Below, piece by piece: positions 24,105-32,396 of a stretch of 49,685 bases of DNA. Within the stretch, counting starts at the first letter, position 1. Every line of letters begins with the position of its first letter. The notes under the pieces are model-generated. The model did not search any database. It was not told where the DNA came from and saw nothing but the letters and a program-made list of their open reading frames with translations. The translations under genes and the position numbers were made by a program. This stretch comes from CAYZJB01 sp964602985 (GTDB lineage: Bacteria > CLD3 > SB21), in assembly GCA_964602985.1 (NCBI GenBank), contig CAZRTJ010000026.1:1-49685 (forward strand), read 5' to 3'.

Positions 24105-24299
24105 TCATTCCTCCGGCGGCGGTGTCTTTCTCTCTTCAATCCCCTGAAACATTAAGAAGATTCCTGTTCCGGCCGCCAGCATGGCCCCCCAAAACGAAGC
24201 CGCCGACAAGAGCCGATAGTCTCCAATAAAATTGAGGGCGCCGAGAATCCCTCCGATCAATAGCATCAGGCCCATGCGAAATCGTTTGTTGAAGATCAT
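24105..24299 (-). CDS. Small two-helix membrane protein, unknown
   Basis: This 64-residue protein has two hydrophobic segments (MGLMLLIGGILGALNFI and LLSAASFWGAMLAAGTGIFL) joined by a short loop, a basic N-terminus (MIFNKRFR) and a polar, proline-rich C-terminus (EERKTPPPEE). I recognise no family. Membrane-protein composition and exact stop-to-stop abutment with yggX support it as a real gene, but no strong ribosome site precedes the ATG. Confidence 0.55.
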   Translation of the reverse strand: MIFNKRFRMGLMLLIGGILGALNFIGDYRLLSAASFWGAMLAAGTGIFLMFQGIEERKTPPPEE

Positions 24300-24366
24300 G
24301 GGACAATGTCTGCCATTTCACACAGAGAGTCAAACCCGAATGACCTGCTTTTGACCCCGCCCTGTC

Positions 24367-24396
24367 TTGACATTGGAAGCCTCAGGCCCGTATATT
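24367..24396 (+). promoter_or_regulatory. Strong sigma70-like promoter for the GWxTD gene
   Basis: A perfect TTGACA (24367-24372) and TATATT (24391-24396) are 18 bp apart and end 39 bp before the ATG at 24436. This is the best match to the sigma70 consensus in the window. Confidence 0.65.
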
Positions 24397-24435
24397 TTAG
24401 CGGGTTCTGTCCCGGGACCGACCAAAGGCGTTTTC

Positions 24436-26406
24436 ATGTGTCTCCTTCGTTTCGCAATCATCCTCCTGGCGTGGCATTCATCGTTGATTGCCGCCCCGTC
24501 CCCCAAGGATTCCCTCGTCGCACGGCTGTCGGCCATCCCCTATTTCAGTACCGAGTATGCGTTTGCCCAGCATCAACTGGCCGCGCATTATCTAGGGATG
24601 AACACTGTACGATCGCGGCAGAAAGCGGAAAACCACATCCGCCAAGCCATCGCACGGGAACCCGGCAGGATCGAACACCACGTACTGCTCATGAAAATCC
24701 AATACGAACGGGGATTCTACTGGGCCGCCCGGGAGACGTCCGAACAAATCTTGCGCATGTCTCCCGTACCAAACACCCCATACAACGAAAGTGTCGCCGA
24801 GGCTCATTACGTTCAGGGACTCATGGCCGAACGATCTGCGCTCAAATATCGCGACATGGTGAGCCTCTCAGACAACAACGTCATCTACCTCACGTCGTAT
24901 GGACATGAGGACCTTCTCCAAGCGGCCGATTGTTTCGAGCGGTCGATCCAGTTCAAGAACGATCATCGCGGCGCTCTGGTTCACCTCGGACAATTGTACT
25001 TGGAAATCCAGGGATACGAGCGAATGAAGAATCTGTTTGAGCGAGCAATCCGTCTCGATCCGAATGACACGGAAGCTCATTGTTTCACGGCCATGGCCTA
25101 TTACCACCTCGGCCGATCCGACCTGGCCATGCAATTCTACAGCCGCGCGCTTCAGCTGATGACCAGGGAAGAACGCGATGTGTACAACAGTATTGAACAT
25201 CTGTTGCCCAATTCGGAAAGGGATGAGTGGGTGAGTCTGCACGCGATCGATCGAGCGGCCTTCCAACAGCAGTTTTGGAAAACGCACGATCCGTTGTATC
25301 TGACGTCGGTGAATGAACGACTCCTGGAGCATTACAACCGCGTCACGTACGCGAATCTTCGCTATACCGTGCCGTCCAAAGGAATTCCGGGATGGCGGAC
25401 GGAAAAGGGACGGATTTTTATTCGATACGGGAAGCCGGTCGTGTCCTACAAGGTTCAGCCGGACGAGCGAATCTTGGGCGGAAGCGAGAACTGGCAATAC
25501 GACGATTTCTTCTTTCACTTCACCGACGATTTTGCCAGCGGCCATTACCTTCTGGACGATCAGTCCTTGCTGAGAGAACGAAGCGTTTTTAACGAACGCA
25601 CCGAATCCTATTCGTTCCCGTCGGATTTCCATTTTCCATTGCTGGCCAAGGCATTTCAATTCAAAGGCACCTCGGGGGAGACCAGACTGCGTGTGTACTA
25701 CGGGGCAAACGTGGACGACATCGATCCTGACTATCGCACGTTTGGCTTGGATGTGATCGGGGATATCGGACTTTTCGTGACCAACGACAGCGGCCAGATC
25801 AGCGGAGAAAAACGCTCCACCGTCCGTCTCAATGACCAATGCGAAGAGGAGGATCGCTTCGTCGACTTCATCGAACTCGACCGTCTTCCGCCCACGAACC
25901 CCATTCGCGAGTACAGCATCGAGTTGCTCACTCGGATGGATCGCAAAGCGGGTGTCGTGCGAGAACCGATCGTACTTCGTTCCTACTCCAAGGACGAACT
26001 CGCCATCAGCGACGTCGTGATCGCCTCTCGAATTACCACCGAGAGAGATCTGCGCGTGGTCCCAACATTTTCCTCCGTCGTCTCGCGCAAGTCGCTGGTT
26101 TACCTGTATTTTGAAATTTATCATCTAAGCGTGAATGACTACGGAAACAACGCATTTCGCATTGAAACCTCGTTCACGCGGACCGATGCGTCGCCTGTGT
26201 GGGAGAAGCTTCGTTTTTGGAAGTCCAAACCCAAGACAATTTCGTCGGCATTCGACGTCGCGGGAAAGCGCCGGGACGAGAAGTACTATTTTGCATTGGA
26301 CGTCCAAGATTTGGAGACCGGACAGTACAACCTGACGGTTCAGGTGACCGACCAGAGGACGGCGAAATCTGTTCGGGAGGTGATCCCGATTGCCATTGAG
26401 CCATGA
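24436..26406 (+). CDS. TPR protein with GWxTD domain
   Basis: The ATG at 24436 follows AAAGG and gives a signal peptide (CLLRFAIILLAWHSSLIAAP). The first half is a run of TPR-like helices (FAQHQLAAHYLGM, LLQAADCFERSIQFKNDHRG, NLFERAIRLDPNDTEAHCFT, AYYHLGRSDLAMQFYSRALQ). A GWxTD-type domain follows, its core reading GIPGWRTEKGRIFIRYGKP (the defining motif is GWRTE, residues 319-323, with Glu for Asp), then the typical E-x-W-x-Y phrase SENWQYDDFFFHF. The C-terminal beta-rich part is uncharacterised. GWxTD proteins are frequent in the FCB superphylum and their role is not established; an extracytoplasmic location is expected. The protein has 656 residues and its own strong promoter. Confidence 0.85.
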   Translation: MCLLRFAIILLAWHSSLIAAPSPKDSLVARLSAIPYFSTEYAFAQHQLAAHYLGMNTVRSRQKAENHIRQAIAREPGRIEHHVLLMKIQYERGFYWAARETSEQILRMSPVPNTPYNESVAEAHYVQGLMAERSALKYRDMVSLSDNNVIYLTSYGHEDLLQAADCFERSIQFKNDHRGALVHLGQLYLEIQGYERMKNLFERAIRLDPNDTEAHCFTAMAYYHLGRSDLAMQFYSRALQLMTREERDVYNSIEHLLPNSERDEWVSLHAIDRAAFQQQFWKTHDPLYLTSVNERLLEHYNRVTYANLRYTVPSKGIPGWRTEKGRIFIRYGKPVVSYKVQPDERILGGSENWQYDDFFFHFTDDFASGHYLLDDQSLLRERSVFNERTESYSFPSDFHFPLLAKAFQFKGTSGETRLRVYYGANVDDIDPDYRTFGLDVIGDIGLFVTNDSGQISGEKRSTVRLNDQCEEEDRFVDFIELDRLPPTNPIREYSIELLTRMDRKAGVVREPIVLRSYSKDELAISDVVIASRITTERDLRVVPTFSSVVSRKSLVYLYFEIYHLSVNDYGNNAFRIETSFTRTDASPVWEKLRFWKSKPKTISSAFDVAGKRRDEKYYFALDVQDLETGQYNLTVQVTDQRTAKSVREVIPIAIEP

Positions 26407-26468
26407 ACCTGCGGAACGGAAGGGATTCCCTATCGATGTAACGCACTGACAGTCTCTTCCACGGGCAT

Positions 26469-26523
26469 GGTTAAATGTTCTTTGTGCATCGCGAGCTTTG
26501 CCAATTACATTTAACCTTTTTTT
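26469..26523 (+). promoter_or_regulatory. 10-bp dyad followed by T-run in the prkA leader
   Basis: GGTTAAATGT (26469-26478) and ACATTTAACC (26507-26516) are perfect reverse complements, followed at once by seven T. The element ends 16 bp before the prkA ATG. A promoter-like TTGTGC...TACATT (26482-26511, 18-bp spacer) overlaps it. It could be the terminator of the upstream GWxTD gene, an attenuator of prkA, or a dimer operator over the promoter. Confidence 0.45.
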
Positions 26524-26539
26524 ATTCGGAGCACACTCC

Positions 26540-28609
26540 ATGAATACTTCCGAAAACATGTTTGACGCACCTGCGGCTCAAGTGCTGGGACTGATCCGCA
26601 ACAAGCTTGACCTCGAAAGCTATCGTAACTGGAATTGGGAGGGCAGTTTGTCCGACTACATCAACTTGGTTGCCATGAATCCCAAAGTCGCCCGGACGGC
26701 CTTTCAGCGCATGTACGACATGGTTCTATCTCACGGATCGGAAGAGTACACGGACGTGAAGAAGAAGATCACGCATTATCATTTCTTTGACGATCCCATC
26801 GAAAACGGCAAGGACGCGATCTACGGACTCGACATCCCACTCCTGAAACTCGTCAATGTCTTCAAGTCGGCGGCACATCGATACGGCACCGAGAAGCGAG
26901 TGGTCTTGTTGCACGGGCCCGTAGGCAGTTCGAAGAGCACGATCGTCCGATTGCTCAAGAAAGGCATCGAGCATTATTCCCGCACACCGGACGGCGCACT
27001 GTACAGCTATCAGTGGAGCGACGAACAGGGCAACGTGATTAAGTGTCCGATGCACGAAGAACCTCTTCATTTGATCCCACACACCACGCGTCCCGACATC
27101 GAAGACTTGATCAACCGGGAACGGGCCGACGATGGCAGTCGCATTACGATCGAAGGAGACCTTTGTCCCGTCTGCCGTTTCGAATACAACAAGTATATGA
27201 AGCAATACCAGGGCGACTGGGAGTCCGTGATGAAACACGTGCGCGTCTTCCGTCTTCTGCTCTCGGAAAAGGATCGCATCGGCATCGGGACCTTCCAGCC
27301 CAAGGACGAAAAGAACCAGGATTCCACGGAACTGACCGGCGACATTAATTTTCGCAAGATCGCCGAATTCGGCGCCGATTCGGATCCACGCGCCTTTAAT
27401 TTCGACGGGGAACTGAACATCGCCAACCGCGGCATCGTAGAGTTCATCGAAATTCTCAAACTGGATGTGGCGTTCCTGTACGACCTGCTCGGCGCCTCTC
27501 AGGAACACAAAATCAAGCCTAAGAAGTTTGCTCAAACCGACATCGACGAAGTCATCATCGGTCACACGAATGAACCGGAATACAAGAAGCTTCAGAATAA
27601 CGAATTCATGGAGGCCTTACGGGATCGCACGATCAAGATCGACATCCCCTACATCACCAAACTCTCGCACGAAATTCGGATTTACCGAAAGGACTTCGGC
27701 CCTCATCGAATCAAGGGGAAGCACATAGCCCCTCACACTCTGGAAATGGCTGCCATGTGGTCGGTCCTCACGCGCCTCGAGGATCCAAACAAACCGAATC
27801 TCACGCTGATGCAGAAACTGAAGTTGTACGACGGCAAGACCATTCCCGGTTTCACCGAGGACAACATTAAAGAACTGCGTAAGTCCGCCAAACGCGAAGG
27901 CATGGACGGGATTAGTCCCAGATACATCCAGGACAAAATCTCCAACTGCCTCGTCAATGATCGCCTCGGTTCGTCCATCAATCCCTTCATGGTCTTGAAG
28001 GAACTGGAAGGCGGATTGCGCCATCATTCCTTGATCAACAATGAGGACCTCCGCAAGAAATTCCGGGAACTGCTCGGGGTCGTCAAACAAGAATACGAGG
28101 ACATTGTGAAGAATGAAGTCCAGCGCGCCATCTCAGCAGATGAGGACGCCCTCAAGAGACTCTGCGCCAACTACATCGACAACGTCAAGGCGTATACGCA
28201 AAACGAAAAGGTCAAAAACAAGTACACCGGGGAATACGAGGCCCCCGACGAACGGCTGATGCGATCGATCGAAGAAAAGATCGAAATTCCCGACAGCCGC
28301 AAGGATGACTTCCGCAGAGAAATCATGAATTACATTGGCGCCCTGGCCGTCGACGGCAAATCCTTCGACTACCGCACCAACGAGCGGCTGTACAAAGCGC
28401 TTGAGCTGAAGCTGTTTGAAGATCAGAAAGATACCATCAAATTGACCAGTCTGGTCAGCAACGTGGTCGACAAGGAGACGCAGGACAAAATCGATATCGT
28501 CAAATCGCGTCTGATCAAGAATTACGGGTACGACGAGGTCAGCGCGGCGGATGTCCTTCAGTATGTCGCCAGCATTTTCGCTCGTGGCGATATCAAATCC
28601 CAGAAGTGA
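26540..28609 (+). CDS. prkA: PrkA serine protein kinase
   Basis: This 689-residue protein has the standard PrkA layout: an N-terminal AAA-like domain with Walker A GPVGSSKST (126-134), a cysteine pair in DLCPVCRFEYNKYMKQYQGD, RDRTIKIDIPYITKLSHEIR (arginine-finger region) and the C-terminal PrkA domain from about residue 430. The ATG at 26540 (MNTSENMF) follows CGGAG. Family knowledge: PrkA/YeaG phosphorylates Ser/Thr residues and acts in starvation and nitrogen-stress responses in bacteria that do not sporulate; a AAA+ protease-like activity has also been proposed. The DUF444 partner follows 9 bp downstream; SpoVR, often third in this cluster, is absent. Confidence 0.96.
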   Translation: MNTSENMFDAPAAQVLGLIRNKLDLESYRNWNWEGSLSDYINLVAMNPKVARTAFQRMYDMVLSHGSEEYTDVKKKITHYHFFDDPIENGKDAIYGLDIPLLKLVNVFKSAAHRYGTEKRVVLLHGPVGSSKSTIVRLLKKGIEHYSRTPDGALYSYQWSDEQGNVIKCPMHEEPLHLIPHTTRPDIEDLINRERADDGSRITIEGDLCPVCRFEYNKYMKQYQGDWESVMKHVRVFRLLLSEKDRIGIGTFQPKDEKNQDSTELTGDINFRKIAEFGADSDPRAFNFDGELNIANRGIVEFIEILKLDVAFLYDLLGASQEHKIKPKKFAQTDIDEVIIGHTNEPEYKKLQNNEFMEALRDRTIKIDIPYITKLSHEIRIYRKDFGPHRIKGKHIAPHTLEMAAMWSVLTRLEDPNKPNLTLMQKLKLYDGKTIPGFTEDNIKELRKSAKREGMDGISPRYIQDKISNCLVNDRLGSSINPFMVLKELEGGLRHHSLINNEDLRKKFRELLGVVKQEYEDIVKNEVQRAISADEDALKRLCANYIDNVKAYTQNEKVKNKYTGEYEAPDERLMRSIEEKIEIPDSRKDDFRREIMNYIGALAVDGKSFDYRTNERLYKALELKLFEDQKDTIKLTSLVSNVVDKETQDKIDIVKSRLIKNYGYDEVSAADVLQYVASIFARGDIKSQK

Positions 28610-28618
28610 GGCGGCGTT

Positions 28619-29728
28619 GTGACGCTCAATATCCAGGTCGATCACAACCGGTTCCGTCAAATCGTCAAGGGTCAGATCAAACGAAATTTGCGAAAGTACC
28701 TGACACAAGGCGAGATGATCGGACGCAAGGGCAAAGATCTGATTTCCATTCCCATCCCGCAGATTGACATTCCGCATTTTCGCTACGGCATGAAGAATAC
28801 CGGAGGGGTCGGTCAGGGTGAGGGAGACAAAGGCACGCCACTCGGAACGGACACGGAAGAAGGCGAAGGCACGGGTTCCGCCGGAAACATCGAAGGGGAC
28901 CATGTATTGGAAATGGACGTCACCCTGGAGGAACTCGCGCAGATGCTTTCGGAGGAATTGGAATTGCCCAAGATCGAACCTCGGGGGAAACAGACAATCG
29001 AATCAACAAAGACGCGGTATTCGGACATCCGCCTGTCTGGCCCGGAAAGCCTGCGGCATTTTCGTCGGACGTTCCGAAACGCACTCAAGAGGCAGATTGC
29101 GACCGGGATTTACGATCCAAGCAACCCCATCATCGTCCCTGTCCGAGAGGACCGTCGGTATCGCTCGTGGAAGGAGTACAAAATTCCTCACAACAACGCA
29201 GTCATCCTGTATCTGATGGACGTTTCGGGGAGCATGTGGGACGAACAAAAGGAAATCGTTCGCTCGGAGATTTTCTGGATCGATACGTGGCTGCGGAGCC
29301 AGTACAAAGGCATCGATACGCGCTACATTATCCATGATGCGGCCGCCCGCGAGGTGGATCGTGAGACGTTCTTCCATACGAGGGAGAGCGGGGGCACGAT
29401 GATCTCATCTGCCTATCGCATGTGCCGCGAAATGATCGATCGAGACTACTCCCCTTTCGATTGGAACATCTATCCGTTTCACTTTTCGGATGGCGACAAC
29501 TGGTCTCGGGAAGACTCGATGGAATGTGTCCGAATCCTCCGCGAGGAAATCCTGCCGAAAGTGAACCAATTCGGCTATGCGCAAGTCGAAAGCCCGTACG
29601 GAAGCGGTCAGTTCCTTCGTGATTTGACTGAAAACCTCGCCGGCGATGATCGGATCGTCACCTCGCAGATCGCCAATCGCGATCAGATCTACGATTCCAT
29701 CAAGACATTTCTGGGAAAAGGACGATAG
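28619..29728 (+). CDS. DUF444 (YeaH/YhbH) family protein
   Basis: This 369-residue protein has an N-terminal basic segment (RFRQIVKGQIKRNLRKYLTQ), the conserved IPIPQIDIPHFRYG and a glycine/glutamate-rich linker. A von Willebrand A-like domain follows, with the MIDAS motif DVSGSM (201-206), FFHTRESGGTMISSAYRMCR and YPFHFSDGDNW. The GTG start at 28619 lies 9 bp after the prkA stop. DUF444 proteins are encoded with PrkA across bacteria and are believed to act in the same pathway, but their biochemical activity is not settled. The MIDAS suggests metal-dependent protein binding. Confidence 0.95.
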   Translation: MTLNIQVDHNRFRQIVKGQIKRNLRKYLTQGEMIGRKGKDLISIPIPQIDIPHFRYGMKNTGGVGQGEGDKGTPLGTDTEEGEGTGSAGNIEGDHVLEMDVTLEELAQMLSEELELPKIEPRGKQTIESTKTRYSDIRLSGPESLRHFRRTFRNALKRQIATGIYDPSNPIIVPVREDRRYRSWKEYKIPHNNAVILYLMDVSGSMWDEQKEIVRSEIFWIDTWLRSQYKGIDTRYIIHDAAAREVDRETFFHTRESGGTMISSAYRMCREMIDRDYSPFDWNIYPFHFSDGDNWSREDSMECVRILREEILPKVNQFGYAQVESPYGSGQFLRDLTENLAGDDRIVTSQIANRDQIYDSIKTFLGKGR

Positions 29729-29736
29729 CTGCTGCA

Positions 29737-29751
29737 CGGGACGCGTTCCCG
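29737..29751 (+). terminator. Weak hairpin after the DUF444 gene
   Basis: CGGGA-CGCGT-TCCCG forms a 5-bp stem 8 bp downstream of the DUF444 stop, without a following T-run. It is at best a weak terminator. Confidence 0.25.
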
Positions 29752-29787
29752 ATTACGATCCCATATCATTTCCAACCATTTCCTCAC

Positions 29788-29816
29788 TTGTCAAATCGCA
29801 ATTCTTTTCCTATACT
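29788..29816 (+). promoter_or_regulatory. Sigma70-like promoter for the CBM48-like gene
   Basis: TTGTCA (29788-29793), 17-bp spacer, TATACT (29811-29816), 33 bp upstream of the ATG at 29850. This separates the CBM48-like gene from the prkA operon. Confidence 0.6.
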
Positions 29817-29849
29817 GGCAGTAATTCAGGAAAACGAGAGGTATGCAAC

Positions 29850-30182
29850 ATGGTAAAAGTCAATGGAACGAGCGGAAAAGTTGTCTTCCAGATCAAAGAT
29901 GAGTCCGCCACTTCGGTCTGTTTGATGGGCACATTTAATGATTGGAACGATGCGCGGCATCCGATGAAGAAGGGAAAAGACGGCGTGTGGAAGACTGAAA
30001 TTTCCCTACCGGCTGGTGAGCATCAATTTCTCTATCTGGTGGATCGGAGGACGTGGAGATCCGATGAGTCGGCCCAAAAAGTCGTAAACACTTTTGGCAC
30101 AGAAAATTCCCTCATCAAGGTTCCGGAGAAATCGAAGACAAAGAAGAGCGCCCAGAAGAGTTCCAAGAGCGCCAAGAAGTAG
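29850..30182 (+). CDS. Stand-alone CBM48 / AMPK-glycogen-binding-like protein with Lys-Ser tail
   Basis: This 110-residue protein has one E-set domain of the CBM48/AMPK type: VVFQIKDESATSVCLMGTFN, DWNDARHPMKKGKDGVWKTE, LPAGEHQFLYLVDRRTW. The W, G-x-W and Y positions fit carbohydrate-binding members of the family. Residues about 90-110 are almost only Lys, Ser and Ala (KSKTKKSAQKSSKSAKK), an unstructured, strongly basic tail resembling histone or nucleic-acid-binding tails. No enzyme domain is attached. It may bind a glucan, or work as a small scaffold touching nucleic acid or membrane through the tail. The ATG follows GAGAGG and has its own promoter. Confidence 0.8.
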   Translation: MVKVNGTSGKVVFQIKDESATSVCLMGTFNDWNDARHPMKKGKDGVWKTEISLPAGEHQFLYLVDRRTWRSDESAQKVVNTFGTENSLIKVPEKSKTKKSAQKSSKSAKK

Positions 30183-30461
30183 TCATTTCACGACGAGCTG
30201 ACGAAAGCTCTTCTGGAAGTTCTCGGGCGTTGGGAGAGTAGCGAGATCTTGTTTTTCGGAGATCAGACGCGCTCCCTCGGCGTCAATCGCATATCGGTTT
30301 CCGGACTTGAAGGCCTTCTTCGCTCGCACCAGCCTCTCCAATTCCTTCCGGACAGTGGCTATGTTTTTTTCGTTCTCCTTGACACCAATCCGCTTGGCGA
30401 TGATGTGAAGTGGCGCCGGAGTGTAATTCAGACCGTATTTCAGAAGCATAAACTCCAACAT
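30183..30461 (-). CDS. Small winged-helix-like protein, unknown
   Basis: This 92-residue protein starts at an ATG after GGGAGGGGAAGATCC. Residues 1-65 look like a winged helix: PAPLHIIAKRIGVKENEKNI as helix-turn-helix, ATVRKELERLVRAKKAFKSG as a long helix, then NRYAIDAEGARLI as a wing. It may bind DNA. It follows the AgmX/PglI-like gene by 48 bp on the same strand and so may be third in the sigma-factor operon. Its stop directly abuts the stop of the convergent CBM48-like gene. Confidence 0.6.
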   Translation of the reverse strand: MLEFMLLKYGLNYTPAPLHIIAKRIGVKENEKNIATVRKELERLVRAKKAFKSGNRYAIDAEGARLISEKQDLATLPTPENFQKSFRQLVVK

Positions 30462-30509
30462 GGATCTTCCCCTCCCAGGAATGGATCAATGGTTTGGAAT
30501 TGACAACAT

Positions 30510-31568
30510 CTAGAAGAAGAAGCTGTGGTAAACGGTTTGGTCACCGAAACGGGCGTCTATTTCAGAAAAGCGCAGTTGCAACATTTGAGCGCGAATACGA
30601 GAAGCCGCGGTGGATGGAACCGAAGATAGAAAATGAACCTCTCGCACCGCCCCACTGGGAGTGATGGAGAATCGCACGGGCACGCGTCGCGAGGGCGCCG
30701 TTTTTCCCATTCGGCCCCGCGCGTAGTTCATGATACGGTCGCCATGCTGCGCCATGTGTCGTTGGATGTCTCCCACGTCCCGCAGGCCCTGAGTGGCTAT
30801 GTGAACCGGCTCGCGACTGATGACGGCACGGCTCACCGTGATCACTTCCGTTTTGACGATCCGTCGATCGACTTCGACGGACACATTGCGGTATGATTTG
30901 ACGCCGCTTTCCTGAAGGGAGACGTCGGCCTTCCCTGATGCCACGCGGATCGTGACGATTTCGCTTCGATCCGTCGCCCGTTGATCCATAAGATGGGAGA
31001 TCTGCGCCTGATCGTACACTCGCGAAACGGACAATTCCTTCAGAGATGTCTTCTTCGATTCCGCAGTGACGGTCCGTGTTCTCTCAGAACGGGGGGCCGC
31101 ATCGGCCGTTCCGCCCGCTGGCTGTACAAACGCCGGGTTCATCGTAAGGGAAAAAGTCACAGCCGTATTCACAAAGGCCGGTTCGACCACGGCGCGGATA
31201 AGCTTGAGCGGTTTGAGGATGCCGAACTGGATGGCCACCCCGGCCAATTTGGATGTCTGATTCCACTTCTCCTTCATCAGAAGGCGAATCCGATCGCTTA
31301 CTGTCTTTTCCGTACGAAGACTGAGAACCACATCTGATTCGATGGTCGAATACTTCACTCGGCTGTCGACGAACAGGCGGATGCGCGCCGTCAACTCCTC
31401 ACGGTCCCGCGCGACCGAACACAACCCGATGTAATGATCGGCAACTTCCCACACTCTGGGGAACTCCATTTGTCGCAAGACGCCATTGTGACTGAACACA
31501 TCGAGTTCACGAAGGAAATCCTCAAAGAGCTGATCGATGTGCGACGGTTTCTTCCTGGACCTATCCAT
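30510..31568 (-). CDS. AgmX/PglI C-terminal domain protein (TonB-like), partner of a sigma factor
   Basis: This 352-residue protein has a helical N-terminal part (FEDFLRELDVFSHNGVLRQM ... EKTVSDRIRLLMKEKWNQTS), a weakly hydrophobic middle (NTAVTFSLTMNPAFVQPAGG) and a charged linker. The C-terminal domain has the AgmX/PglI pattern: MNYARGRMGKTAPSRRVPVR, FSITPSGAVREVHFLSS, and a terminal aromatic strand (TVYHSFFF). In that family it is a TonB-C-like beta domain found in gliding-motility and envelope proteins. It overlaps the sigma gene by 8 nt, so the N-terminal part may act as an anti-sigma domain; no zinc motif is present, so this is inference. There is no strong transmembrane helix. Confidence 0.65.
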   Translation of the reverse strand: MDRSRKKPSHIDQLFEDFLRELDVFSHNGVLRQMEFPRVWEVADHYIGLCSVARDREELTARIRLFVDSRVKYSTIESDVVLSLRTEKTVSDRIRLLMKEKWNQTSKLAGVAIQFGILKPLKLIRAVVEPAFVNTAVTFSLTMNPAFVQPAGGTADAAPRSERTRTVTAESKKTSLKELSVSRVYDQAQISHLMDQRATDRSEIVTIRVASGKADVSLQESGVKSYRNVSVEVDRRIVKTEVITVSRAVISREPVHIATQGLRDVGDIQRHMAQHGDRIMNYARGRMGKTAPSRRVPVRFSITPSGAVREVHFLSSVPSTAASRIRAQMLQLRFSEIDARFGDQTVYHSFFF

Positions 31569-32265
31569 TTTTTTCTTCTATTTGAAGGTTCTTAATCTGC
31601 GACAGTATCGAGCTCTGCATGTACTCGGGATATTTGCGCTGGAGAAACTTCTTCATTCTCTTGATCACACGATTCAATCTCGCCCGAACGGCGTCCTGGG
31701 TCGTTGCCATGAAATCTGCGATGTTTCGTGTGTGTAAGTTTTGCAAATACAAGAGGAAGACATCCCGGTCCGCTTTCTGTTTCAATGTTTGTACAAAAAG
31801 CCGGACAATTCGTTCAAATTCTTTCAATTCAGAAAACCCTGAAGGATCGGTGTCGTCTGCACGGACCTGAAATCCCTCAGGCATGTCGTCGAAGGCAGGC
31901 GTCCTGCCAGCGTACTTCTGAGCCTCTCGAATGTATCGAACCACATGTTTGTTTGTGATATTGTAAATCCACGTTGAGACTTCAAAGTGTGAGTCGTACT
32001 CACTCAGGTTTTCCAGGACATCCACAAAAGCGTTTTGAATCACGTCTTCAATAATGTACTTTTCCTGTGATTCTTCTAAGAACCGGTTAAAGTTAATTCT
32101 ATATTTAACATACATATAGAGGCGCTTCTTGTACCGCATCCACAACTCAACCATGGCATCCTCGAAGGAGCCTTCTTTTGCCAGGCGGACAAGATCGCGC
32201 TCGGATACATCACTCCACTGCGCGGGCTTCCGAATGATAGTGTTTTCAGCAGATTTGACAGGCAT
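31561..32265 (-). CDS. ECF-type RNA polymerase sigma factor
   Basis: This 234-residue protein has sigma region 2 (EKYIIEDVIQNAFVDVLENL, FEVSTWIYNITNKHVVRYIR) and region 4 (QKADRDVFLLYLQNLHTRNI, ADFMATTQDAVRARLNRVIK). The N-terminal extension of about 25 residues and the insertion in region 2.1 (YVKYRINFNRFLEESQ) are longer than in typical ECF factors. It overlaps the AgmX/PglI-like gene by 8 nt, so the two products probably act together. It is divergent from the oxidoreductase gene across 131 bp. Confidence 0.88.
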   Translation of the reverse strand: MPVKSAENTIIRKPAQWSDVSERDLVRLAKEGSFEDAMVELWMRYKKRLYMYVKYRINFNRFLEESQEKYIIEDVIQNAFVDVLENLSEYDSHFEVSTWIYNITNKHVVRYIREAQKYAGRTPAFDDMPEGFQVRADDTDPSGFSELKEFERIVRLFVQTLKQKADRDVFLLYLQNLHTRNIADFMATTQDAVRARLNRVIKRMKKFLQRKYPEYMQSSILSQIKNLQIEEKNG

Positions 32266-32396
32266 GAATCGACAATCAGAATGGACTATCTAAAATAACG
32301 TAATTGACAATACCTTGGCAAGCTAAAAAAATGCTTGGGCTCCAGGTGTGATACGTAGCACAATCTGGATTTTTTGGAAAGGTTTTCGGCTGGCTC
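32266..32396. promoter_or_regulatory. Divergent promoter region, sigma factor / oxidoreductase
   Basis: This 131-bp AT-rich intergenic stretch must hold both promoters. On the minus strand TTGCCA (32321-32316) and TTATTT (32298-32293) are 17 bp apart. On the plus strand TTGACA (32304-32309) is present but its -10 region is only an A-run. Assignments are tentative. Confidence 0.35.

Noticed and set aside
24367..24435. TTG start of the GWxTD protein at 24367
   Set aside because: That TTG is the first half of a consensus -35 box; the ATG at 24436 has a ribosome site and signal peptide.
24868..26124. 418-codon minus-strand reading frame inside the GWxTD gene
   Set aside because: It lies fully antisense to a gene with recognisable domains, has no ribosome site or domain, and long antisense frames are common in this base composition.
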